Positions 21,595 to 32,270 are shown, counted from the stretch's first letter. The stretch: 39,619 bases of DNA from Caulobacterales bacterium (GCA_017307205.1 JAFKGN010000169.1:1-39619), one strand, 5' to 3'. Made by a program: numbers and translations. Notes: generated by a model not told the origin, from the letters alone.

Positions 21595-22086
21595 TTATCC
21601 CCCCTGCGGGGCCACACCGATCAGCTCGATGCGGAAGATCATCACGCTGTTGGCCGGGATCGGACCCTTGGCCTCGGCGCCGTAGCCGAGTTCCGGCGGA
21701 ACCCACAGGGTCCACTCGTCGCCGGCCTTCATCTGCTGCAGGGCTTCGATCCAGGCCGGCACAAGGCCGCGCAGTGTGAAGACCGCCGGCGCGCCGCGAT
21801 CGTAGGAGCTGTCGAAGACGAAGCCGTCCGTCAGCTTGCCCTCGTAGTGCACCTTCACAAGATCCTGCGGACGGGGGTTCGGCCCCTCGCCCGGTCCCTG
21901 GCGCACGACCTTGTACTGCAGGCCGTCAGGGAAGCTCTTCACCCCCTCCGCCTTGGCGTTCTCAGCCATGAACGCCTTGGCCTTGGCCAGGTTGGCGTCG
22001 GCGTCCGCGCGGCTTTCGCCCTCGCGCTTACCGCAGGCGGCCAGAATGAGAGCAGTCAGCGAAGAGAGGACTAGTCGACGATTCAT
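21595..22086 (-). CDS. FKBP-type peptidyl-prolyl isomerase, predicted lipoprotein
   Basis: A 163-residue protein with a lipoprotein signal peptide: MNRRLVLSSLTALILAAC, lipobox LAAC with the cysteine at residue 18, so it is probably anchored in the periplasm. A short linker helix (DADANLAKAKAFMAENAKAEG) is followed by one FKBP domain: LQYKVVRQGPGEGP, VKVHYEGKLTDGFVFDSSYDRG, VPAWIEALQQMKAGDEWTLWVP, ELGYGAEAKGPIPANSVMIF. This is the arrangement of Mip/FkpA-like folding helpers, although the N-terminal dimerisation part is much shorter than in FkpA. Upstream space is shared with the divergent galU. Confidence 0.92.
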   Translation of the reverse strand: MNRRLVLSSLTALILAACGKREGESRADADANLAKAKAFMAENAKAEGVKSFPDGLQYKVVRQGPGEGPNPRPQDLVKVHYEGKLTDGFVFDSSYDRGAPAVFTLRGLVPAWIEALQQMKAGDEWTLWVPPELGYGAEAKGPIPANSVMIFRIELIGVAPQGG

Positions 22087-22203
22087 CGAAACACTCGGTT
22101 AGGTTCTGGACCGGCATAGGCCGTACTGGCACGCATAGCGTCAACTGGGATGGCGCAAGTCTTGCTGGCCGCGGGGGCGAGCAGAAGGTTTGGAGCAGAA
22201 TCG

Positions 22204-23079
22204 ATGAGTCAGAAGCGCGTCCGTAAAGCGGTGTTGCCGGTGGCGGGTCTGGGCACGCGGGTGCTGCCCGGCACCAAGACCACCCCGAAGGAGCTGCTGA
22301 ACGTCGTCGATCGGCCGATCCTGTCCTACATCGTCGAGGAAGGCCGCGCGGCCGGCATCGAGCATTTTGTCTTCGTGACCGGCCGCTCGAAGGGCGCCAT
22401 CGAGGACTATTTCGACCATCAGGTCGAGCTTGAGGCCCAGCTGGCCGCCAAGGGCAAGACCGCCATCCTCGAGCAACTGCTCGCCGAGCTGCCGAAGCCG
22501 GGCGAGATGAGCTTCGTGCGCCAGATGGCCCCGCTGGGCCTCGGCCACGCCGTGTGGTGCGCCCGCGACATCATCGGCGACGAACCCTTCGCCGTCATGC
22601 TGCCCGACGTCATCGTCGACGCCGAGACCGCCTGCCTGAAGCAGCTGATCGACGCCTATGACAGCGTCGGCGGCAACCTGATCGGCGTCGAGCCGGTGCC
22701 GGACAGCGAGTGCCATAAGTACGGCGTCGTCGATCCGTCAGGCGACGCCTCGGGTCCGCTGGTCGCCATGAAGGGCATGGTCGAGAAGCCGCCGACGGGC
22801 ACCGCCCCGTCCAACCTTTCGATCGCCGGCCGCTACATCCTGCAGCCGGAAATCTTCCCGATGCTGGCCAAACAGGGCAAGGGCGCCGGCGGCGAGATCC
22901 AGCTCACCGACGCCATGGCCGCGCTGATGGGCGAACAGGCCTTCCACGCCTTCGCCTATCAGGGCGTGACCCACGACTGCGGCGACAAGATCGGCCTGCT
23001 GCGCGCCAACGTCGGCCTCGCCCTCAAGCGCGCCGACCTCGGTGAAGCCGCCCGCGCCGCAATCACGGCGCTGCTCTAG
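22204..23079 (+). CDS. galU: UTP-glucose-1-phosphate uridylyltransferase GalU
   Basis: Makes UDP-glucose for surface polysaccharides and osmoprotective glucans. The start at 22204 (MSQKRVRKAVLPVAGLGTRVLPGTK) is chosen because GGAG lies eight bases upstream at 22192-22195. It gives 291 residues, a normal length. The nucleotide-binding loop VAGLGTRVLPGTKTTPKELL, VFVTGRSKGAIEDYF, LPDVIVDAE (metal-binding Asp) and GMVEKPP are characteristic. The same frame stays open 18 codons upstream to an ATG at 22150; see the findings for the odd motif there. Convergent with the threonine ammonia-lyase gene nine bases downstream. Confidence 0.95.
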   Translation: MSQKRVRKAVLPVAGLGTRVLPGTKTTPKELLNVVDRPILSYIVEEGRAAGIEHFVFVTGRSKGAIEDYFDHQVELEAQLAAKGKTAILEQLLAELPKPGEMSFVRQMAPLGLGHAVWCARDIIGDEPFAVMLPDVIVDAETACLKQLIDAYDSVGGNLIGVEPVPDSECHKYGVVDPSGDASGPLVAMKGMVEKPPTGTAPSNLSIAGRYILQPEIFPMLAKQGKGAGGEIQLTDAMAALMGEQAFHAFAYQGVTHDCGDKIGLLRANVGLALKRADLGEAARAAITALL

Positions 23080-23088
23080 CCGCTTCGA

Positions 23089-24297
23089 TCAGCCCACGGT
23101 GCGAGGCGGGTAACCGACCTCGCGCAGGGCGTCGATGATCTCCTGCGTGTGGGCCGCGTCGCGGGTTTCGATCAGCAGATCGAACTCCGCGCCCTTGGCC
23201 GGCACATCCAGCGCCAAGCGATTGTGCGCCACCTCGATGATGTTGGCGCCCTGCTGGCCGATCACGGTCGAGACCGTGGCCAGGAGACCCGGCCGGTCGT
23301 CACCGATGATCCGCAGCGAAACCAGACGCTGGGCGCGCACCAGCTCGCGGGTCAGCACGCCGGTCAGCAAGCGGGTGTCGATGTTGCCGCCGGTGAGGAT
23401 CAACCCGACCTTCTTGCCGCGGAAACGCTCCGGATAGGCCAGCAGGGCCGCCAGCGAAGCCGCGCCCGCGCCCTCGGCGATGGTCTTCTCGACGTTGGCG
23501 TAGAGGCTGACCGCCTGCTCCAGATACGGCTCCTCGAGCAGCAGCACGTCTTCAAGCAGCGGACGGACGGTGGCGTAGGTCAGGTCGCCCACGCGCTTGA
23601 CCGCGATGCCCTCGGCGATGGTGTTGCCGCCGCCGGCTGGGGCGTTCATGCCGCGCATGCGAGCGGTGAACGACGGGTACATCGCCGGCTCGCAGCCGAC
23701 GATGGTGATGTCGGGCTTGATCGCCTTGGCCGCCGTGGCGACGCCGCTGATCAGGCCGCCGCCGCCGATCGGGATCGGCAGGACTTCCAGGTCCGGCACG
23801 TCCTCCAGCATCTCGAGCGCGATGGTGCCCTGGCCGGCCATGACGTCATGGTCGTCGAACGGGTGGACGAAGGTCAGGCCCCGCTCTTCCTGCAAGCGAC
23901 GGGCGTAGGCCGAGGCGTCGTCGTAGCTGTCGCCCTCCATCACCACATTGGCCCCGAAGTCCCGGGTGTGCTGTACCTTCACGAAGGGGGTCGAGCGCGG
24001 CATGACGATGGTGGTCGGCACGCCGAGACGCGCGCCGTGATAGGCCAGCCCCTGGGCATGGTTGCCGGCCGAGGCGGCGATGACGCCGCGCGAGCGCTCC
24101 TCCTCGCTGAGCAGCAGCAGCTTGTTGAGCGCGCCGCGCTCCTTGTAGGCGGCGGTGAACTGCAGGTTCTCGAACTTCACCCACACCTCGGCGCCCGTAA
24201 TCTGCGACAGCGTCCGGGAATAGCGGCAGGGCGTGCGCTCGATCTGGCCCGCAAGGCGGGCGGCGGCGGCGCGGATGGTGTCGAGAGAAAGGGTCAT
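23089..24297 (-). CDS. ilvA: Threonine ammonia-lyase (threonine dehydratase) with C-terminal ACT domain
   Basis: PLP enzyme converting threonine to 2-oxobutyrate and ammonia. The 402-residue protein has the PLP lysine in QFTAAYKERGALNKL (near residue 51), SAGNHAQGLAYHG, the glycine-rich phosphate loop IGGGGLISGV, and LILTGGNIDTRLL. A single ACT domain ends the protein (LRIIGDDRPGLLATVSTVIG). This short form with one ACT-type tail is common in alphaproteobacteria and can be called either ilvA or the tdcB-like type; which pathway it serves is not decided by sequence alone. It is followed on the other strand by galU and preceded by the FemAB/GNAT-like gene, 68 bases away on the same strand. Confidence 0.9.
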   Translation of the reverse strand: MTLSLDTIRAAAARLAGQIERTPCRYSRTLSQITGAEVWVKFENLQFTAAYKERGALNKLLLLSEEERSRGVIAASAGNHAQGLAYHGARLGVPTTIVMPRSTPFVKVQHTRDFGANVVMEGDSYDDASAYARRLQEERGLTFVHPFDDHDVMAGQGTIALEMLEDVPDLEVLPIPIGGGGLISGVATAAKAIKPDITIVGCEPAMYPSFTARMRGMNAPAGGGNTIAEGIAVKRVGDLTYATVRPLLEDVLLLEEPYLEQAVSLYANVEKTIAEGAGAASLAALLAYPERFRGKKVGLILTGGNIDTRLLTGVLTRELVRAQRLVSLRIIGDDRPGLLATVSTVIGQQGANIIEVAHNRLALDVPAKGAEFDLLIETRDAAHTQEIIDALREVGYPPRTVG

Positions 24298-24365
24298 GGC
24301 CGTGGCGGTCTAGCGGGCGCTTGGCGGCGCCGCAATGTCACGACGTCGAAAGGCCCCGGTTGCGA

Positions 24366-25466
24366 TCAGCGGAGCGCGCGCAGAATGTCGAGGCGACGCA
24401 TGGCCTTACCGGGCATTTCCGACACCTTGCCGAGCGGCAGACGCTCGGCGGCGTGGCGCACGCCGTAGGCGGCCTGGCGCAGGAAGGTCACCGGCGAGGG
24501 CACGCCGACGAAGCCGTGGGCCACCGATTGGGCCGTATTCGCCAGCTCGCGCTTGAAACGATAGTCGCCGGCCCCGAGGTCGAGGCGGCTATAGGGCGTC
24601 TCATCCATCCAGCGCAGGATGTGCTGGAACAGCAGCAGCCCTGGCGAGTGCTTCTCGAAGGCCGGATTGTGAGCGATCAGCCAGCCGTGGATCGTGTGGC
24701 GACCATGCAGGTGGAAGTGGGCCGCCGCCAGTTCGCCGCCGTAGTGCAGCGTGAACAGCACGCCGCCGAAATCCGGGTCGCGGCTGTTGAACAGGTCGCG
24801 GACCAGGCGGTTTACCCACGACGAGGCGAAGATGTCGGTCTGGCCGGTGGCGTTCAGCTGTCCGCGCTTCCAGGCGATCAGCTGGTCGAAATCGGTGCGC
24901 GAGCGCGAGAAGGCGGTGAACTCCGGCGCGCCGAGGTCGCGCTCGGCCTTGCGCCCCTTCTTGTCGAGATCCTTGATGATGCCGACGCCGGCCGCCTTGC
25001 GCTGGGTCGCCCAGGCCTCGTAGCCGTCGCGCGCATCAATGATCCAGCTGTCGACCGCCCCGCGTAGGTGGGGGGAGAAGGCCGACTGCTCGCTGAGCAT
25101 GTGGGTGAAGTCGTAGCGCGCCACACCCAGGGCCTGCACCAGGCGGCGCGGGTCGACCTCGGCGTCCGGGGCCGTGACCAGGCCCTGATAATCGCACATC
25201 GGCGCCCCGGCCGGGATGGCGGTGATGGCGCCGACGCGGGCGCTCATGAAGCCCTGCGGGCCTTCGCCGTTCGACATCACGGCCACACGCACTCGCGTGC
25301 CGGCGCCCTGCCGCTCCAGCTCCGGAGCCTGGGCGCGCGCCACCGCCCGCGCCCAGTGGGGCGACAGGAACGGGCTGTCGTAGGCCGGAGCCTGCTCCTG
25401 CAGCGCGCTCCAGCGCGCCACGGCGGAAGCCGGCAAATCCAGCGGATTGATGACGTCGATGTCCAC
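24366..25466 (-). CDS. FemAB/GNAT-like acyltransferase (BioF2/CelD-type domain)
   Basis: A 366-residue protein resembling GNAT-fold acyltransferases of the FemAB/CelD kind that act on envelope polysaccharides or peptidoglycan precursors. Visible features: SPFLSPHWARAVARA (a family start, 'F.SP.W'), KKGRKAERDLG, the FAWKRGQL-like segment IAWKRGQLNATGQTD, and the conserved GELAAAHFHLHGRHTIHGW and SPGLLLFQHILRWMDE strands. LDLGAGDYRFKREL is the typical late GNAT motif. The GTG at 25466 is chosen: AGAGG stands seven bases upstream, and a longer start would intrude on the divergent nadE promoter. In Caulobacter, HfsK (holdfast) has this kind of fold, but orthology cannot be claimed here. Confidence 0.75.
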   Translation of the reverse strand: MDIDVINPLDLPASAVARWSALQEQAPAYDSPFLSPHWARAVARAQAPELERQGAGTRVRVAVMSNGEGPQGFMSARVGAITAIPAGAPMCDYQGLVTAPDAEVDPRRLVQALGVARYDFTHMLSEQSAFSPHLRGAVDSWIIDARDGYEAWATQRKAAGVGIIKDLDKKGRKAERDLGAPEFTAFSRSRTDFDQLIAWKRGQLNATGQTDIFASSWVNRLVRDLFNSRDPDFGGVLFTLHYGGELAAAHFHLHGRHTIHGWLIAHNPAFEKHSPGLLLFQHILRWMDETPYSRLDLGAGDYRFKRELANTAQSVAHGFVGVPSPVTFLRQAAYGVRHAAERLPLGKVSEMPGKAMRRLDILRALR

Positions 25467-25575
25467 GCCTTGGCCTCTGTGAGCCTTTTTCAACGAAGAT
25501 CGGTGAGTGCTCTTACGCCCGCAACACTTGCGGCAAGGTTTAGAAGCCAGGCGTCTTCGGTTAGAAGTCGAGCAG

Positions 25576-27624
<2,049 letters not shown>

Positions 27625-27628
27625 CGCC

Positions 27629-28222
27629 ATGCCCCTCGGCCTCATCGCCTACCAGCTATGGGTCGTGTTTCTGACCAGTTGGTGGCTGGCCGCCTTCTGG
27701 GTCTCGCGTGACAAGACCCGCGCCGGGCGCGGTGAACTCGCCGCCTACAATCTAGCCTGGGGAGTCGGCTTCGGCCTGTTGTTCAGCGTATGGGCTACCG
27801 TCCTTGGCCGCGCGCATTTGCCAGCGGCGCTGACGCCCTTGTGGACCACCCCAGCATCACTGGCCGCGATCCTCCTCGCGGCTCAGCTTGGCGCCTTCGC
27901 GTTCGCCTGGTGGGCGCGCGTCCACATGGGCCGGCTGTGGTCGGGCGCCATCGTGGTGCGCGACGATCACCGGGTGGTCGACACAGGCCCCTTCAGCCTG
28001 GTCCGCCATCCGATCTACAGCGGCTTCATCCTGGCGAGTTGGACCCTGGCCTTGATCGTCCCCGCCCCGACCGCCCTCGCCGGCGCCGCCTGGCTCACGG
28101 GGGTGATGATCGTCAAATCCCGCGCAGAAGAACGCTTCCTGCGCCAGGCGCTCGGCGCCGAGGCCTATGACGCCTACGCCGCGCGGACGCCGCAGCTCGT
28201 GCCGATCGTCGGTTGGCGTTGA
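27629..28222 (+). CDS. Isoprenylcysteine carboxyl methyltransferase-like membrane protein
   Basis: A 197-residue membrane protein with about five hydrophobic helices (LIAYQLWVVFLTSWWLAAFW, LLFSVWATVLG, AAQLGAFAFAWW, and two near FILASWTLALIV). The C-terminal half has the ICMT/PEMT signature VVDTGPFSLVRHPIYSGFI and a late RAEERFLRQALGAEAYDAY segment, as in bacterial phospholipid-methyltransferase-like proteins that use S-adenosylmethionine. The substrate is not known; bacteria lack prenylated CaaX proteins, so a lipid or small molecule is more likely. The ATG at 27629 is four bases after the nadE stop, suggesting translational coupling. Confidence 0.85.
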   Translation: MPLGLIAYQLWVVFLTSWWLAAFWVSRDKTRAGRGELAAYNLAWGVGFGLLFSVWATVLGRAHLPAALTPLWTTPASLAAILLAAQLGAFAFAWWARVHMGRLWSGAIVVRDDHRVVDTGPFSLVRHPIYSGFILASWTLALIVPAPTALAGAAWLTGVMIVKSRAEERFLRQALGAEAYDAYAARTPQLVPIVGWR

Positions 28223-28243
28223 GCCGACGGCGCGACGAGGCCG

Positions 28244-30055
28244 TCAGACGGCGTCGAACTCGCTGACCAGATGCCCCGGCGCGACCTCGCGCAGGACCGG
28301 AACGTAGAACGGCTGCCCCGGATCGACCGGCAGCCTCGACGGCAGGAAACGCAGGGCCGTGGCCGGGTCCATCGGGCTCGGCGGCTCGCCCGTGAGCTTC
28401 ACCCGCGCGCGTGAGCGCTCACGCGCCGGGTCGGGGATCGGGACCGCCGACAGCAGGGCCTTGGTGTAGGGGTGCTGCGGGTGCTCGTAGAGGCGCTGGC
28501 GCGAGCCCGCCTCCATCACCCGCCCCATGTAGAGCACCATCACCCGGTGGCTGATCTCGCGCACCACGGCGAGGTCGTGGCTGATGAAAATCATCGCCAT
28601 GCCGAGGTCGGCCTGCAGGGCGATCAGCAGGTCGATGATCTGGGCGCGGATCGACACGTCGAGGGCGCTGACCGCCTCGTCGCAGATCACCAGCTTCGGT
28701 TTCAGGATCATCGCCCGCGCGATGCCGACCCGCTGGTTCTGCCCGCCCGACAGCTCGTGGGGGTAGCGGTTGATCAGGGTCTCGGCGAGACCCACCCGCT
28801 GCATCATCGCCCGCACCTCGTCTTCGGCCGCGCGACGCCCGAGGTCCGGCCGGAAGGTGCGTAACGGCTCGGCGATGGAGTCGCCGATGGTCATGCGGGG
28901 ATCGAGGCTGGCCAGCGGATCCTGGAATACGATCTGCAGATCGCGGCGGGCCTTGCGCAGGGCGTCGCGATCCGCGTGGGTGATGTCGCGGCCCATCACC
29001 GTTACGGCGCCCGCTGTCGCCGGCACGAGGTTCAGCACCGCCCGCGCCAAGGTCGATTTGCCCGAACCGCTCTCGCCGACGACGCCGAGCGTCTCGCCCT
29101 GGCGAACGACGAGATCGACGCCATCGACGGCGCGCAGCACCTTCGGTTTGCGCAGAAGGCCCTGCGGGATCGGGAACCAGACCTTGAGATCGCGGCCCTC
29201 GACGACCACCGGAGCGTCCTCGGGCACGGCGGGCAGGGTGGGGCGGCCGCCACGATCATCGCGGTCCAGCCGCGGAATGGCCGCCAGCAGCGCCTGGGTA
29301 TAGGCCGCCTTGGGCGCGGCGAAGACCTCGGCGACCGGGCCTTCCTCGACATAACCCCCGTCCTTCATCACGCAGACCCGGTCGGCCAGGCGGGCGATGA
29401 CGCCCATGTCGTGGGTGATCAGCACCATGGCCGTGCCTGTCTCGCGCATGAGCTCGGCCATCAGGTCGAGGATCTCGGCCTGGACGGTGACGTCGAGCGC
29501 CGTGGTCGGCTCGTCGGCGATCAGCAACTCCGGCCCGCAGGCCATGGCGGCGGCGATCATCACCCGCTGACGCATGCCGCCGGAAAGCTCGTGCGGATAC
29601 TGTCGCATCCGGCGCTCGGCCTCAGGGATGCGCACCCGTTTGAGCCATTGCAGTGCTCGCGCCTCGGCGTCCTGGCGCGACAGGCCGAGGTGCACGCGCA
29701 GGGGCTCGGCGATCTGCTCGCCGATCCGTACGTGCGGTGTCAGGGCCGTCAGCGGGTCCTGAAAAATCATGGTCATCTTGCAGCCGCGCAGCCGATTGAG
29801 CTCGCGCGGCTTAAGACCGATCAGTTCCTGATCGCGAAACCGCGCCGAGCCCGTCGCCCGGCCGTTGGCGGCCAGGAGGCCCATCACCGTCATGAAGGTC
29901 TGGCTCTTGCCTGAGCCGCTCTCGCCGACCACGCCCAGGCACTCGCCGCGATGGACGGTCAGCGAGACGCCCCGCACCGCCTGCACCGGTCCTTCGACGG
30001 TGTCGAACGCCACCGTCAGGTCGTCGAGGGTGAGTACAGGAGTCTGATCGGCCAA
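28244..30055 (-). CDS. Fused two-domain ABC transporter ATPase of the peptide/opine/nickel type (YejF-like)
   Basis: A 603-residue protein with two tandem nucleotide-binding domains of the DppD/DppF type. Domain 1: [36 protein letters not shown]. Domain 2: [37 protein letters not shown]. Both end with the OppD/F-type tail ([16 protein letters not shown] and [17 protein letters not shown]). This fusion is known in the YejABEF (microcin C/peptide) importer. Permeases and a binding protein are not in the window, so it must pair with products encoded elsewhere. The start is a TTG at 30055, supported by GGAGA six bases upstream; no ATG is available. It lies 49 bases downstream of the SGNH hydrolase gene. 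Confidence 0.92.
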   Translation of the reverse strand: MADQTPVLTLDDLTVAFDTVEGPVQAVRGVSLTVHRGECLGVVGESGSGKSQTFMTVMGLLAANGRATGSARFRDQELIGLKPRELNRLRGCKMTMIFQDPLTALTPHVRIGEQIAEPLRVHLGLSRQDAEARALQWLKRVRIPEAERRMRQYPHELSGGMRQRVMIAAAMACGPELLIADEPTTALDVTVQAEILDLMAELMRETGTAMVLITHDMGVIARLADRVCVMKDGGYVEEGPVAEVFAAPKAAYTQALLAAIPRLDRDDRGGRPTLPAVPEDAPVVVEGRDLKVWFPIPQGLLRKPKVLRAVDGVDLVVRQGETLGVVGESGSGKSTLARAVLNLVPATAGAVTVMGRDITHADRDALRKARRDLQIVFQDPLASLDPRMTIGDSIAEPLRTFRPDLGRRAAEDEVRAMMQRVGLAETLINRYPHELSGGQNQRVGIARAMILKPKLVICDEAVSALDVSIRAQIIDLLIALQADLGMAMIFISHDLAVVREISHRVMVLYMGRVMEAGSRQRLYEHPQHPYTKALLSAVPIPDPARERSRARVKLTGEPPSPMDPATALRFLPSRLPVDPGQPFYVPVLREVAPGHLVSEFDAV

Positions 30056-30104
30056 CGGCGGTCTCCGGCGGTCATCGAGCCTAGACCTGCTCGCCCGCCG
30101 TTGC

Positions 30105-30782
30105 CTAGCGGACGAAGCCCAACGCCTTGACGATCTCGGGCGCGAGCCGTTTGGCGATCACCTGCACACCATCGGCGTTGGGATGAATGCCGTCGCCCTG
30201 GTTCAGACGCCGCACGCCCATGACCCCGGCCAGCAGGTCGGGATAGAAGGGCAGGCGGTTGCTCCGCGCGGTCTCCGTGAAGGCGCTGTAGAAGGCCGTC
30301 GCGTAGGCCCGGCCCAGGAACGGCGGCGGCTTGATGCCGGCCAGCAGGACCGGCTCGCGCCGCACCCGCAGGTGGGCCACGATCGCTTCTAGATTGGCGC
30401 GGGTGATGGTGGGGTCGAGCCCTTGCAGCAGATCATTGCCGCCGAGGGCCACGACCCAAAGGTCGGCCTCGGCGTTGCTCAGCAGGTTCAGGCGGGCGAG
30501 CCCGAGCGCCGTGGTGTCGCCCGAGACGCCCAGGGGGCGCACCTGCGCGGTCGAGCCGAGGCGGGCCATCTCCTCCTGCAGCCGGGTCGGCAGGGCGACG
30601 GCGGCGGGCAGGCCATAGCCCGAGGTGATCGAGTCGCCGAGCAGGGCGACGGTGCGGCGGCGGGGCGGCGGGGGCGTCTTGCGTCGGGATTGGGCCAGGG
30701 CCGGCGCCCCCGTGGCGAGGGCGGCGAGGCCGCCCAGCAGGGCGCGGCGGTCAGTTTTATCGTCGAAGATCATGATCTGCAT
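30105..30782 (-). CDS. SGNH/GDSL hydrolase (arylesterase / TesA-like), exported
   Basis: A 225-residue lipase-like esterase. A twin-arginine-like signal ([20 protein letters not shown]) indicates export. The four SGNH blocks are visible: [13 protein letters not shown] (Ser), [14 protein letters not shown] (Gly), [11 protein letters not shown] (Asn) and [12 protein letters not shown] (Asp-His). The arrangement is close to TesA, an acyl-CoA thioesterase/lysophospholipase/arylesterase. The start may be the ATG at 30782 or a second at 30773. tesA usually stands next to a LolCDE-like ABC transporter; here the neighbour is instead the fused peptide ABC ATPase downstream. Confidence 0.88.
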   Translation of the reverse strand: MQIMIFDDKTDRRALLGGLAALATGAPALAQSRRKTPPPPRRRTVALLGDSITSGYGLPAAVALPTRLQEEMARLGSTAQVRPLGVSGDTTALGLARLNLLSNAEADLWVVALGGNDLLQGLDPTITRANLEAIVAHLRVRREPVLLAGIKPPPFLGRAYATAFYSAFTETARSNRLPFYPDLLAGVMGVRRLNQGDGIHPNADGVQVIAKRLAPEIVKALGFVR

Positions 30783-30865
30783 GTGGGTCCGGCAACCCTT
30801 TGTCGCAAAGGCCTGCGGCGCGCCAGCGCAGCGACGCCTTGCATACTCAGGGTTCCACGCCGATA

Positions 30866-30896
30866 TTTGGCAGGCGTCCGCTTGGGACGCGCCAAA
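30866..30896 (+). promoter_or_regulatory. Strong hairpin in the leader of the Bax-inhibitor-1 gene
   Basis: TTTGGC (30866-30871) plus GCGTCC (30874-30879) pair with GGACGC (30885-30890) plus GCCAAA (30891-30896): 12 base pairs with a two-base bulge and a five-base loop. It ends two to three bases before the AAGGG ribosome site and 17 bases before the ATG at 30914. No T-tract follows, so it is not a normal terminator. A translational or stability role is inferred only. Confidence 0.55.
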
Positions 30897-30913
30897 ACAA
30901 GGGTTTACCCTCG

Positions 30914-31666
30914 ATGAGCGACTTCAACCGCGGCTACGCGCGCTCGATCCCCGCGGATCGCGCCGACATGTCGGTTGACGCCGGCCTCCGCAGTTTCATG
31001 CTCGGCGTCTACAACAAGGTGGCGTTGGGTCTCGTTCTGTCCGCCGCCCTGGCCTTCGTGACCGGCGCCTTCCCGCCCGTTCGCGACCTGATGTACCAGG
31101 TCACGCCTGACGGCCGTCTGGCCGGCTTCACCATCCTCGGCCTGATCGTGGCCTTCGCCCCGCTGGCGGTGATGCTGTTCGGCAGCTTCGCCCTGCGCAA
31201 CCCCAGCCCGGCGAGCTCCGGCGCGCTGTACTGGACGATCGTCAGCCTGATCGGCGCCAGCCTGGGCACCGTGGTGCTGGTCTATACCGGCGCCTCGATC
31301 TTCCAGACGTTCCTGATCACCGCCGCCGCCTTCGGCGCCCTTTCGCTGGTGGGTTACACCACCAAGAAGGACCTGACGGGCTTCGGCAGCTTCCTGATCA
31401 TGGGCGTGTTCGGCCTGGTCATCGCCGGCCTGGTCAACATCTTCCTGAAGAGCCCGGCCATGGCTTTCGTGATCAACGCCCTCGGCGTGCTGATCTTCTC
31501 GGGCCTGATCGCCTACGACACCCAGCGTCTGAAAATGACCTACTACCAGCTGGGCGGCGACCAGGCGGCGATGGGCGTGGCCACCAACTACGGCGCGCTG
31601 AGCCTCTACATCAACTTCATCAACCTGTTCCAATTCCTGCTGCAGTTCCTCGGCAACCGCCGCTAG
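30914..31666 (+). CDS. Bax inhibitor-1 / YccA family membrane protein
   Basis: A 250-residue integral membrane protein with about seven helices, of the BI-1 (TMBIM) family. Bacterial members such as YccA modulate the FtsH protease, and some conduct calcium. Features: VYNKVALGLVLSAALAFVTGA (TM1), LGSFALRNPSPASS loop, TGASIFQTFLITAAAFGALSLVGYTTKKDL and the family's AYDTQRLKM near the C-terminus (aspartate of the proposed pH sensor). The ATG at 30914 follows AAGGG by about 10 bases; the open frame upstream of it is not supported. A classic terminator follows at 31690. Confidence 0.92.
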   Translation: MSDFNRGYARSIPADRADMSVDAGLRSFMLGVYNKVALGLVLSAALAFVTGAFPPVRDLMYQVTPDGRLAGFTILGLIVAFAPLAVMLFGSFALRNPSPASSGALYWTIVSLIGASLGTVVLVYTGASIFQTFLITAAAFGALSLVGYTTKKDLTGFGSFLIMGVFGLVIAGLVNIFLKSPAMAFVINALGVLIFSGLIAYDTQRLKMTYYQLGGDQAAMGVATNYGALSLYINFINLFQFLLQFLGNRR

Positions 31667-31689
31667 GCCCTGACGCAAGACTGAACGAG

Positions 31690-31722
31690 AAGGCCCCGGC
31701 GGGCGACCGCCGGGGCCTTTTT
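31690..31722 (+). terminator. Rho-independent terminator after the Bax inhibitor-1 gene
   Basis: AAGGCCCCGGCGG pairs with CCGCCGGGGCCTT around a GCGA tetraloop and is followed by a run of five T (31718-31722). It begins 23 bases after the stop codon. The A-rich left side is short, so it mainly serves the plus strand, but it also lies just beyond the end of the convergent DUF2794 gene. Confidence 0.93.
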
Positions 31723-31745
31723 CGTCTGGGCTCAAAGGCTTGGAC

Positions 31746-32093
31746 CTAGTCCACAACCTTGAACTTGCCCTTCTCGAACACCTTCAGCACCTGCTCCAGC
31801 TCATGGCCCCGGCGCAGGATCATTCCGCCCTCGCCAACCACGCTCCAGGCGCCCTGTTTGCGGGCCAGGGCCGGGCGCTTTTCGATGCGGTAGGCCGGCT
31901 GTTCGGAAGCGCGGCGGAATACGGAAAACACGGCGACTTCGGCCAAGCCGGCGATGGCGTAGTCGCGCCATTCGCCCGAGGCGACGCGCTGGCCATAAAG
32001 GCGCATCAGACGGTCGAGCTCGCGTCGCTCGAAGAAGACGAAGGGCAGGCCGCCGGAAGACGGTCCCGACCCGGAAACGGGATCCAAAGCCAT
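31746..32093 (-). CDS. DUF2794 domain protein
   Basis: A small conserved alphaproteobacterial protein of unknown function, 115 residues from the ATG at 32093. The sequence has the family core PFVFFERRELDRLMRLYGQRVASGEWRDYAI and the ending AWSVVGEGGMILRRGHELEQVL, rich in charged and aromatic residues and without signal or membrane segments, so it is cytoplasmic. An upstream extension in frame (to 32261) is open but lies in a region of hairpins and is not family-like. Its upstream space is the 339-base gap with the small-RNA candidate. Confidence 0.85.
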   Translation of the reverse strand: MALDPVSGSGPSSGGLPFVFFERRELDRLMRLYGQRVASGEWRDYAIAGLAEVAVFSVFRRASEQPAYRIEKRPALARKQGAWSVVGEGGMILRRGHELEQVLKVFEKGKFKVVD

Positions 32094-32147
32094 CGCAAGC
32101 AGGCTAACCCCTGAATCGCTGGTTTGGCGAGACGTCGCAGCGGCGAC

Positions 32148-32180
32148 ACACTGCTCAGCTTTGTGCGGAAGCTGAAGTGT
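32148..32180. repeat. 12-bp dyad between DUF2794 and the small-RNA candidate
   Basis: ACACT-gc-TCAGCTT (32148-32161) is mirrored by AAGCTGA-AGTGT (32169-32180) around a seven-base loop. It could be a hairpin in the DUF2794 leader on the minus strand, or an operator. A second, short palindrome ATAAGACCTTAT stands at 32190-32201. Confidence 0.55.
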
Positions 32181-32270
32181 ACGGCCATGATAAGACCTTA
32201 TTTCGGTCCAGCCGCCGCCTGATCGACCCTCGATACAAGACAGGTCGGCTGATCGGCGCACCGAGGTCCC

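Noticed and set aside
32006..32188. 60-codon minus-strand frame starting MAVHFSF in the gene-free region
   Set aside because: It overlaps DUF2794 in another frame and lacks a ribosome site or coding-like codon use.
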